Assembly: GCA_037127255.1 (NCBI GenBank)
Contig: JBANSL010000004.1
Span: 50,975,702-51,039,701, forward strand
Direction: 5' to 3'
DNA from: Persicaria tinctoria
Lineage: Eukaryota; Streptophyta; Magnoliopsida; Caryophyllales; Polygonaceae
DNA length: 64,000 bases
Below are positions 22,651-32,521 of the stretch, piece after piece. A program made the translations under genes and the position numbers. The notes below the pieces were generated by a model. That model was given only the letters and a program-made list of their open reading frames with translations. It was not told where the DNA came from and ran no database searches. How positions within the stretch are numbered: the first letter of the stretch is position 1; every line of letters starts with the position of its first letter.

Positions 22651-23266
22651 GAGAGCACTTAAAATCTCTCTTTCCCCTAAGTGTTTACTGGAACTGGGCA
22701 GTATAATTTAGAGGAGAGGAGTTAAAGGGAGGTATATTTCAGGTGGGTGGCAATAATGGAGGTCGGTGGTGGTTGTCGGTTTATTAAATGCAGGTGAGGG
22801 ATGCATTAACTCAGCTAGCTTCCATCATATGCACTAGTAGATCCGAAGATGTGAAAGTAACGAAGTCGGTAAACCGACGCCGTCCTCAAGGGTGTTGCGG
22901 ATAAGCCCCCTCGAATCAAGGAGGGGAGAGCTTCCCAATGCAAGGGGGAAGGCAAGAAGGGGGTTTCCTTCTTTGAGATTTTCTCTCTCTTACCACCCGC
23001 TTGCGATGTTTTTCCTCCCAACACCCCATACGATGAATGTCATCTGCATGATGTTTGTTGGTGGTGGTAGTGACGGTTGCTGGTGTTTTTTATGGGTTGA
23101 ATTTTATGGGGTTTTTCCTTTTAGTTTGTGCCTTTTCAGCGTTTTCTTGTGGATTATTCATCTTGTCATTGCCTGGTTGTTTCGGATAGTCCCTCTTTAA
23201 GGATGCGGCGATGGCTTGTCTTATCCCTCTTGGTTTGCTTAGGAGTTTTTGCGCTATTTTAAGTTG
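22651..23266. other. Unassigned sequence between LINE and tandem repeat
   Basis: No domain or transposon end is recognised. From about 22980 the T/G-rich text resembles the 3' region of the Transposase_28-like element at 18310-19250, so this may be the far flank of that element beyond the inserted LINE. Confidence 0.3.
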
Positions 23267-23429
23267 AAGGCCTGACGCGGAGCGGAGCTCCAGCATTCAG
23301 GGGCTTATGACAACTCTTGGCTCCGTGAGGCTCAGGATACGATCGGAGGCCCGACGCAGAGCAGAGCTCCAGTGTCCATGGACTTACGATGAATCTTTAC
23401 TCAATGAGGCTCAGGTAATGATCGGAGGC
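23267..23429. repeat. Tandem repeat, about 80-bp unit, two copies
   Basis: Two copies begin AGGCCTGACGCGGAGCGGAG (23267) and AGGCCCGACGCAGAGCAGAG (23347), each ending TGAGGCTCAGG...GATCGG. A third start (AGGCTGATGCGGGAC) falls at 23427 and runs straight into the LTR at 23430. Confidence 0.7.
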
Positions 23430-24553
23430 TGATGCGGGACGAACGTCGTTGGTACTTTTGCCCTTTATCAAATAGTAATTTAATCCAAACTCAAACACAA
23501 AACCAATAGATTAGGTAATCAATCACTTGATAAACAAAACAACTACTAGTATAGCGATGAAGTCCGGTGGCGAACCCACAGGGAGAAGCAGTTTCCTATT
23601 CAATAACTCTAAGCAAGAACTCTTATGACAAAGCAATGAGTTGTAGCAAATAAACAAGATGTAAAAGTTAAGTAACTGGATTTATTATTGCAAAGTAGAT
23701 TGATATCAAAGTAGGGAGAACATTTTACCTGTAATTCTCTGACAATGGTTGGAATTCATGGTCTAAGGATTAATCTATCAATTATTCATAAACATAGGTC
23801 AACTTGACTAAAGTTGAGAGAACCACAGAGATTCACTCATCTTATTCAATATCACTAAAGAATAGCATTAATGACTCAAGTAATTAGACCAATTAACACA
23901 TTGATTCAATGCAATTAAGACAAATAGGCGCAAACTGAACTCAACCCTAATCAAATATCCACAACATAGATCAATTGAAATCATCCACTACAAAGACAAG
24001 GAAACATCACTATCTTAGTACCTTTGTTTTCTATCAAGAAAACAACAACGAATTCATAGCTAAGATGCAATTCCTAACATGGTGATCAATCATAGATAGG
24101 AACACAAATATAATCAATAAGCACAAGATGATAACTATGAATATGAATAACTAAATAGAATCAAATCCTCACAATCCAAACAACCATGTCTTCAAATCAC
24201 AGGCAAAACTATGAGTTTAGCAACTCATAGGTCAATTCTCTCTCTCTAATTGTGTTCATAGTCTCACAATTTACCTCGTTCTCTCTAATAAATTGAAATA
24301 AACCTAATATAGACTCTCAAAGAGTTGACCAAACCATAGTAGAAATAAGAATAAAATAATAGGAAATAATGTCTTCGGATCCAAAATCGCAAACGTTGGA
24401 AACCGACCCACGGTGGTCGCCGTGCAAATGGCGTAGATTCCGAACTCGAATACTTCACAAGAAATTTACGAACCTAGACTCAAACAATAGCAAAACCACT
24501 ACCTAATTGCAATAAGAAATACCCATAATGCCTATATGTAATATGCATTATCA
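23430..24553 (-). repeat. 3' LTR, family C (minus-strand element)
   Basis: On the minus strand the LTR begins TGATAATGCATATTACATA at 24553, right after a GGGGGATT polypurine tract and a GCTTGAGGACAAGCAAGAG block that marks the end of Athila/Tat-type internal regions. It ends near 23430 with CGTCCCGCATCA. The 3' half carries CTGTGGGTTCGCCACC and CGCTATACTAG, shared with the plus-strand copy at 27630-29030. Confidence 0.75.
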
Positions 24554-26377
24554 AATCCCCCAACAGTTAAACTCTTGCTTGTCCTCAAGCAACCATAAGA
24601 CAAAAACATCATCTACGCATCCTACAGGAAATTCTTTCATAACTTTACTCATCAAAAGCAACATCATCAATAATGCAAATATAATCAAGGCACATAAATG
24701 TCATAACATGTATATATGGGATCAAATTGCTTGCATGCTCAAAAGTCCAACCTTACCAAGGATAAAGTGTGTATCTCTCCCTCTCATATGTTTAGGCTTT
24801 AAGCATACACTCACCTCAATTCCATATACAAGCATCAACTCAAATATTGACATTTATATCACAAAATCTCCATCGGATACGTCAACGCAAAAATAAGGAC
24901 ATCAAGAGGATTTTCGCTCAATGGAAACCTTCATAGAAAATTCCATTCGGCGGGGTTGTAATGGGGCTTGGTAGAAGCATAAGGGCAAGGAATTGTATTT
25001 GGTCATGTGGTGCTATAAATTCCGGAAAAATAGGATTAAAAAAACTCCCAACATAACACAAACCAACTCAATAATACATCAAGCTCACAATTGCAGAACA
25101 TCTCTCAATATCATCATAAATACTCCAAAAATCATCATAACTCATCATATCACATTTCATCTCAAAATCTCATCATCTCACATATCATGAAATCTCCAAC
25201 ACCCAACCAATGTAACTTCTAACCAACATAAATCCAATTCTTCCTCGTTATGCAACAATAAAATAACATGGCTCTTTATTCTCTTTTTTTTTTCTTTTTT
25301 TTTTCGGATTTTTCTTTTCTTTGAGCCGAAATATATGAACAAATGCATAAAAATGAGGGAATAAATAACCACATAACATTACATCTTCTCAAAACCATAA
25401 ATCATAATATCACACTTTAGCTTCATTCTCCTCAATCTCCAAAATAGATTCCATAACCCACTCAAAATCTCAATTCCCCCGGGATAAGGGTAAGGCTTAT
25501 CGTAGGCTAGGAATAATAATTTTGTGGAGCTAACAATAAAAAAGGCTATAGGCTCAAATCGGCTTCAAAGCAAGATATAACATAAGGTAGACATGGATAA
25601 ATATGTGGCTAAAAGGTTGCCTCTATCATTTGAACTTATCAAGCAATGAACATGTATATAATCGGCCTTGAGAATAGATAACCATGACAACACTCAATGA
25701 TAAATGCATGGGAAGAGTACATCATACAAGAAAAGCAAAAGGAATATAGATGTATCCCTTATAAGGCCAAAATATCTTAGTGGGACAAATTTTTGTTAAA
25801 TATCAAGCATGCTCACAAACTTAGATCATACATGCTCAATTACATATGCCTAATCATATTTCACATAAAAACCAATTTTAGGACAAGGTCAAATCATTCC
25901 AGAATTCCATGAGATTTATAAGATCATGCCAGTATAAAGTCAAAGAGGACAAACTCCAATTAGATGGAAATCTTTGATAACACAATATGCAAAACAGCAA
26001 AACAAGACTCACATTTTTTTCTTTAGCTTTTTCGACATTTTTTTTTCATTTTTGACATTTTCTATAACATAAAAGAAATAACATAAAGGAAATAAACTAA
26101 AAATCAAAAACAGAAATTCAAACATGAACTAACCTAACTAATTCACTTCACTTCTCCCCCCCCCCCACCCCCCACACTTACATGTTGCATTGTCCTCAAT
26201 GCATAGAAACACAAAAAGGAACAATGAAATATAAAATAAAGGGTTTGAAAGAAACAAATAACTAACCAATTACTGTGAAGGCGGGGTCTGGGATCCAGAC
26301 TGCCGATTGATGTCCCTAAGGGCAGTCAACAAAGCGTCATTGCTTATAAGTTTCAAATGATATAGAGGCCCCTTTTA
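24554..26377 (-). mobile_element. Family C internal 3' region (minus)
   Basis: AT-rich, non-coding sequence between a lost coding region and the 3' LTR. Landmarks on the minus strand are GAGGACAATGCAACATGTAA with GTGTGGGGGG (26150-26210) and TTGCTTGAGGACAAGCAAGA (24573-24592). These two paired G-rich tracts are typical of the long 3' leader of Athila/Tat elements. No env-like or other coding frame is convincing. It stops at about 26377, where related sequence in the opposite orientation starts. Confidence 0.65.
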
Positions 26378-27629
26378 GGCACGTTTTATCCATATCCACC
26401 CAACATCATGTCTTTGCTTGAAGCCAATTTGAGCATTTGGCCTTTTTCTTTGAAGCTCCATAAAATTCATGTTTCCTGGCCTATGATAAGCCTAACCCAT
26501 CCGAGAATTAGGATTTGAGTTGGTTGTGGATGTTATTTTGAGTTGAGAGAGAAAAGATATGGTTTGTGCTTATGTTGAGAGGCTTTGAGAGAGATGTAAT
26601 GTTATGTGCTTATTTTCCTTATATTGTATTTCATGCGTTTTTGCTCGAAGAAAAAAAAAGAATCAAAAGTAAGATAGAAAAAAGAGCAATTGAAAAAAAA
26701 AATTGTCAAAAAAAAAAAAAGAAAAAAATAAGAATAAGAGCCTTGTTATTTCTTGCATATGAGAGTTGGATAAATGTTTGGTTGGAAGTTTGATATTGAG
26801 AGTTATCATCTTTTGAGTGTTTTGAGAGTCTTATTTTATCTTGAGAGATGATACTTATATTATGAGAGCTTATTGTTATGTATTGGAGTTTTTGTTATTG
26901 GAATGGTTTGCGAAGTATGGAGATTAGGGTGTTGTTCTGGTTGTTTGCTAACACTTTTTCCCGGATTTTTAGCAACACAAGCCTATATGTTTCCCATGCA
27001 TTATGCTCTTACTAAAAGACACATTACAACCCCGCCAAATGGAGTCTTCTATGAAGGTTTCCATTGAGCTAAAGTCCTCTTGATGTTGCTTATTTATTTT
27101 GACATATTTGCTAGAGAATGTGTGAAATAAATGTCAATGCTCATGTAGCTTTTTGTATAATGAATGACTTGAGAGTTGTTCTTTAAAGCCTAAACACGTC
27201 ACGTGTTTAGGATAAATGTGTTTCACTCATTCTCTCACGTGTTACATGTGAGAGAATGAGTGAAACACATTTATCCCCGTGAGGTTGGATGAATAGGCAT
27301 GCAAGCTACTTGGTCATTTATATACATGCTATGATGTTTGTCTACCTTGTTCATGTTTGCACACATTTGAGATGTTGCTTTTGATGAGGCAAATGCTTGA
27401 TGAATATGTTTGTGAGATGGTTAATTATTGCTATGTTCTTCATTGATTGAGGAGAAGCAAATGCTTAAGTGTGGGGGAGTTGGAGTTATTACAATTTGTT
27501 TGCTTCTTTCATGTTTAAATTGCACTTTTTATGCTATATAATTTTTTTGTTTAAACATGAAGAAGTCTCCATCTCTATGCTATAATCTAGCTCGCTAGAG
27601 GACTAACGAAGCTTAAGTGTGGGGGAGTT
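26378..27629 (+). mobile_element. Family C internal 3' region (plus)
   Basis: Plus-strand counterpart of the previous feature. It resembles 56560-57460: CATTTGCTTGAAGCC-type text, CCCGGATTTTTAGCAACACA, and the paired GGAGAAGCAAATGCTTAAG and CTTAAGTGTGGGGGAGTTTG tracts (27450 and 27612) before the LTR. No coding frame is convincing. A large perfect-looking hairpin lies at 27190-27276. Confidence 0.65.
27190..27276. repeat. Two adjacent near-perfect palindromes
   Basis: CTAAACACGT-C-ACGTGTTTAG occupies 27190-27210. It is followed by 33-base arms at 27210-27242 and 27244-27276 (starting GGATAAATGTGTTTCACTCA) separated by one T, with a single mismatch. The homologous place in the related region at 57220-57275 has only one arm (GAGTGAAACACATTATCC), so the inverted duplication arose in this copy. 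Confidence 0.9.
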
Positions 27630-29030
27630 TGACAATGCATATTTTATATGGTCATTTATAGGTGGTCTTAGGTACATTAGAGAGTCGTATTGCGTGTTTA
27701 ATAAGCTTATTCAAATTCTTGGTCATTTGGTATTCGAAGTTCAGAATCTACGGTTTCTAGTGTTTATTTGTAGGTTATAAGACCCGGCCTCGAAAGGTGG
27801 AGAAAGAATGGAGCAAATGGACAAAGAAGAGCTAAGGAACAAGAGCGAAAATGGAGAACATGCAGAAATCCCATCTTTAAGGTTCTGAAACGTTGGAGTT
27901 AGCTTCTAAGGTCTTCATGAGAATCGTAGTTCTTGGAAAGAGCTTTCCAAGGCATATTCATATACGTCAATCGGACAACGCATGACTCCAGAATGTGCGT
28001 TACAAGTTCAGTATGTCGAAGCTGTCAGCCTGTAGGGACGACGCACGCTGCCATTTCCACGGCGCCCGCCCCCTCGTCAGCTCCGGATTTGCGATACGTG
28101 GCCCAGTCTATCTTTATGGAAACTCTTATCTATCTTTCCTAGGGTTTTTTGCCCTCGAAAGGAGGCTATATTAGGTCATATTTCAGTAGGTTTGAGAACA
28201 CGGTTGAGAAGTTCTATTCCCCATTAACTCTAAGAGAGATGAGAGGATTTAAGTTTAGCGATTCAAGGTTTGTTATGTTTGCCTAGAATTCTTGTGGTTT
28301 CGCTATGATTAAAGACTTGGTTGGTTGATTGTGAGACTTGATGTCTATATTATTCATGAGTTTATTTATCATCCTAATCTTCATTGTTTATATTTGTGAT
28401 TCTTTCTATGACCGCGCATCTAGATAAAATTTGCATCTATGCTATGAATCCGTTGTTTGTTTCTCGATAGCAAATGAAGTCATTGATTTAGTTATATATC
28501 TATGCCTTTGTAGGGGATGATAACAATTGTTCTATGTTGCGTAGATTCGATTAGGGTTGAGTTCGGTTTGCATCTATTTGTCTTAATTGGATTGAATTAA
28601 TGTGCCAATTGGTCTAAGTACTTGAGTTCTTAATGCTATTCTTTAGTGATATTGAATAAGATGAGTGAATCTCTGTGGATTTCTCAACCTTACTCAAATC
28701 GACATAGGCTTAGGAATAATATTGATATCAACTCAAGGATCAAGTAAATCAACCAATGTTGCGAATTGTTTGCGAAACCATATGCTCTATTCTTCTATAT
28801 TTGATTTGCTCTTTCTAATATCTTCATCTTAGTTTATTTGCCTTGTTTACCTTCATTCATGTTCCTAGTCCTTTGTTAGTGTCATAATTGATAAGCACAT
28901 ATTGCATTGAAAGACTTGATTCTGTGTGGGTTCGACCCATTACTTATCCGCTATACTAGGTTTCTAGTTTAGTTTGTTAGTTTGGGTTATTTCTTGGGCG
29001 AGGTGAAACACTCGACGTTTCATCCCACCA
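27630..29030 (+). repeat. 3' LTR, family C (plus-strand element)
   Basis: It starts TGACAATGCATATTTTATAT directly after the GTGTGGGGGAGTT tract and ends CGTTTCATCCCACCA at 29030. Inside are the C-family landmarks GTGTGGGTTCGACCCATTAC and CGCTATACTAGG (28925-28965). It abuts family A LTR sequence at 29031 without a gap, which suggests that the element had inserted into that LTR. Confidence 0.75.
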
Positions 29031-29984
29031 GTGATCTGTATTTGTGTTATTGAAGCGAAAGTGATCTTAATACAAACCTGGATTAATTATGTGAAAAGGG
29101 TTAGTAACAATTAGGGTTTATGCGAAAGTCTCTATCTTCCTATTTGTTAATGACGACATTTATTTGATGAAAAAGCATGATCTTTTATACCTTTAGCATG
29201 ATTCTTATATGGTTATCGTTGTGGCGTTGATACCCCGATTATGAATCTTTTATATCATTGAATTCGATACCACCAATTTCGTGTTGTTTTTGTCTTTCTT
29301 TCTTGTGAAAATTTACGTTTTTATTCTGCAAATACACTCGAGATCGACAACTGTTTAGTCGACGTCGAGTAAGATCTTGTCGACATCGAGTACTTTTGTA
29401 CTCGACATTGCTTTGCTTCGTCTTCTGTGGTGTAGGTTTGCAGGTTTCCTCGTCACTGGTGGTCGATTTCGAGAGCATCTTGGGACTTGAAAAGCGAGCG
29501 CTGACAGTCTGGCACGCGTCCTCATGGATACGATCCTGAATACTCTATCACTACAGCGGGAGGGTTTCTTGTATTTTATTTTCTTGGATAGGGAGTTGGT
29601 TTGCTTTCATATAGTTTTATATTTTCATACTTGATTTCCCTCCGCAAATACGTTTTTATTCTGCAAATACACTCGAGATCGACAACTGTTTAGTCGACGT
29701 CGAGTAAGATCTTGTCGACATCGAGTACTTTTGTACTCGACATTGCTTTGCTTCGTCTTCTGTGGTGTAGGTTTGTAGGTTTCCTTGTCACTGGTGGTCG
29801 ATTTCGAGAGCATCTTGGGACTTGAAAAGCGAGCGCTGATAGTCTGGCACGCGTCCTCATGGATACGATCCTGAATACTCTATCACTACAGCGGGAGGGT
29901 TTCTTGTATTTTATTTTCTTGGATAGGGAGTTGGTTTGCTTTCATATAGTTTTATATTTTCATACTTGATTTCCCTCCGCAACA
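29031..29984 (+). repeat. LTR family A, 3' part, with internal tandem duplication
   Basis: Homology to the copy at 58723-60910 begins exactly at 29031 (GTGATC...GTGTTATTGAAGCGAAAG) and runs to the terminus CCCTCCGCAACA at 29984. The segment from the TCGA cluster to the LTR end is present twice: the block starting ACGTTTTTATTCTGCAAATA recurs at 29315 and 29650 (period 335). The copies are almost identical, so the duplication is recent. Each holds four TCGA-NN-TCGA units. Confidence 0.8.
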
Positions 29985-30238
29985 AGATTCAAAAACCCAT
30001 TTTCATCTACGACTCGTAAAAAACATAAATTGAAGGAAAATTAAAGTAAATCGTATACTCTTTTAGGAAACATTATGTTTCCCGGATGAGTACTATGTTT
30101 ATATATCATTTTTTTGGTCGAAATGTTTTATATATCATTTAAAACACATTGATAAATATGATAACATCCGAAAAATAAAATGAGTGTACTAACATTAATT
30201 TTAAAAATCTCGTGCGTGGCGCACGAGTTCAATGCTAG
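29985..30238 (+). mobile_element. Helitron 3' end
   Basis: The segment ends with a hairpin CTCGTGC-GTGGC-GCACGAG (30209-30227) followed after seven bases by CTAG (30235-30238) and then T. This is the canonical 3' end of Helitrons, rolling-circle transposons that insert between A and T. The 5' TC end and any Rep/helicase sequence are not seen; the family A LTR at 29984 borders the fragment on the left. Confidence 0.7.
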
Positions 30239-30361
30239 TTTATTATTAATAAGTATCAAATTATATAAAAAAAGTTAAATAAAAAAAATATTTTATAGAG
30301 TTTTTTCTCCTTAAAAAACGTGTCAAAAAGCAAAAAGACATTTAATTTGAGACGGATGGAG
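30239..30361. mobile_element. Half of a Stowaway-like MITE
   Basis: It matches the right half of the complete MITE at 32127-32364 (AATAAGTATC, TTTTATAGAGTTTT, GTGTCAAAAA) and ends GACGGATGGAG before TA. Its left edge is exactly the Helitron terminus, so the Helitron apparently inserted into the middle of this MITE. Confidence 0.65.
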
Positions 30362-30681
30362 TAATTTAAAAGAGAACAAATTGCTTCCAAATAAATGATA
30401 AATCACTAATTTGACTTTGTAACAGAATTTTTCTGGATTTGCAACTAGTGTAGCCTCAGGTTTGTTTGAGGTAATCTGATTACACCGAATCTACCAGATT
30501 TGCAAATGTGAAAAGGTCCGCACCTACATGCGGACCATTTTGTGTTTTTTTTTTTACGTATAGGTAGGGACTCTGTATCCTAACGCAGACCTCTCTCCGC
30601 AATGTCATGTAGACGTTTTGTCGAGGGTCTTTTAGGATGTGTTTGGCACGATGTTCGGGGAGGTCTGCATCTCGTAGGGTA
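30362..30681. other. Unassigned short spacer
   Basis: Nothing is recognised apart from a small inverted repeat AGGTCCGCA...TGCGGACC near 30516-30536. Confidence 0.4.
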
Positions 30682-31386
30682 CACTACTAGAATTCTATTC
30701 ATAGACATCGGGTATAAACCGATGTTAATAAAAAAAAATTCAACGTGTTATTGGGTGGCGTTAAAGATCTCAACTTTACCACATCGGTTTATAACCGATG
30801 TCTTTTATAATTTATAACATCGTTTTTATTTTTAATAATGACTTAAAAAATGGATATAATTACTTTTTTATTGATTCATTTAATGTTAAAACTTTATTAT
30901 TTTTAGTTTCTAGCCTTTTGAAGGTGTGTAGGGTAATAAAAAATTTTAAATTAACATCGCTAATTTTTATAAGCCTGATGTTTTACATTGCTACACACAT
31001 TGGTTATGTATTATTCAATTTGTGAATATTCTTTTTTCATTTCTAATTTATGATATTATTTTATATAAATATAATACACATTGTTGAATATTTTTAAAGT
31101 CAATGTTTTTTTTTTTGTATTTTCAAATCAGTTTTTTCTTTGAAAATGATGTTTTGGCTGTTTACAACATCATCTTATATATTTTTAACGATGTAATTGC
31201 TACATATACACATCTATTTTTGTTATAATTTTTACATATATGCTAGATTTAGAAATCGATCTGTTTCGTAATGGTCAACGTATTTACAAACGTAGACATC
31301 GCTTTTCGCTCTCAAGTTCGATATGTTTAATAAAATACACCTAATAATCTATATTGTTACATTGTTTTAGCAAACAGAAAATTAAA
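30682..31386 (+). mobile_element. CACTA transposon 5' end
   Basis: The left end reads CACTACTAGAATTCTATTCA followed by subterminal units ACATCGG...CCGATGT in both orientations (30704-30725, 30780-30802), the usual architecture of plant CACTA ends. Weaker units (ACATCG, GATGT) continue to about 31310. A foldback MULE interrupts the element at 31387. The matching ...CTAGTAGTG end was not found downstream, so only this terminus is supported. Confidence 0.65.
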
Positions 31387-32521
31387 GGGTAAAATCCACC
31401 TATGGTCCCTAAACTTTGATCAAATATACAAACGGGTCCTTGAACTTTATTTTTGTTCATTGAAGTCCCTGAACTTTGATACTTTGTACACATTTGGTCA
31501 ATCTGTTAGTAAATTTGTTAAATATGTGTTAAATAATGATATTGAATCAATGTATTTTTGTATTAGTTACATGAGTTAGGTTATATAATTGTAATTTCCC
31601 GGTATTTCTTTTACAAAAGTAAAAAATTAAGCTTTTTTCTTCTCAAAAGTCCATATATAATATAGTTTTCTTAAAGCAAAGCATATTTTAAAATATATTT
31701 TATCAAAGACACTTTCTATTTTTTTTACCAAATGTTATAATTTTCCAATAACAGTTTATTTTAAAGTATTTTAATGACTAATATTTCCTTATTTAATTAA
31801 AAACATAGTTTATTTTGTTAACACAAATAGAATTTATTTTTTATAGCAAAAGTAGAGTTTATTTTTTTAACAAAACACATTTTAATTTTTTTAATTAAAT
31901 AAGAAATTTTTGGTCATTAAAATACTTTAAAATAAAATATCAACGGAAAATTATACGGAGTACCATTTAGTTTGAAAATAGAAAGTTTTTTTTATTATAA
32001 ATTTTTTTTAAAAAACATATATTTTTAATATAATATAATTTTTTTACTTTATTAAAATAAATACTAAGCAATTACATGTGTACAACCTAACTTTTTCCAT
32101 TAATATACCAAAACACATTGATTCTACTCCCTCCATTCCAAAATAGATGGTCTTTTACATTTCAGCATGCTTTTTAAGGAGCGAAAAACTCTATGAAATA
32201 TTTTTTTTAATTAATTTTTTTATATAATTAGATACTTATTAGTAATAACTAATAAGTATCTAATAGTATAAAAATTTTAATTAAAAAAAATATTTTTATA
32301 GAGTTTTCCGCTTCTTAAAAAAAGTGTCAAAAATAAAAGCCCGTCTATTTTGGAAAGGAAGGAGGATATCATTATTTAACACATATTTAACAAATTTACT
32401 AACAGAGGGACCAAATGTGTACAAAGTATCAAAGTTCAGGGACTTTAATGAACAAAAATAAAATTCAGGGACCCGTTTGAACATTTGATTAAAGTTCAGG
32501 GACTATAGGTGGATTTTACTC
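31387..32521. mobile_element. Foldback Mutator-like element
   Basis: The left end GGGTAAAATCCACCTATGGT and the right end, on the other strand, GAGTAAAATCCACCTATAGT begin long inverted repeats. These hold ACTTTGATACTTTGTACACA and GTTAAATATGTGTTAAATAA on both arms. Complementarity continues inward (TTTTAAAGTATTTTAATGAC near 31760 against 31910-31935), so almost the whole element folds back. GAAAATTAAA is duplicated at 31377-31386 and 32522-32531. A 10-base duplication with long terminal repeats fits a Mutator-like element. There is no coding sequence, and a Stowaway MITE interrupts its right arm. Confidence 0.8.
32127..32364. mobile_element. Stowaway-like MITE
   Basis: The ends CTCCCTCCATTCCAAAATAG and, reversed, CTCCTTCCTTTCCAAAATAG match the CTCCCTCCGT-type termini of Stowaway (Tc1/mariner) MITEs. 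TA flanks the left end (32125-32126) and lies 2 bases beyond the right end (32367-32368). The centre is a palindrome around GATACTTATTAGTAATAACT (32241-32260). It sits inside the right arm of the foldback element and is therefore younger than it. Confidence 0.75.
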
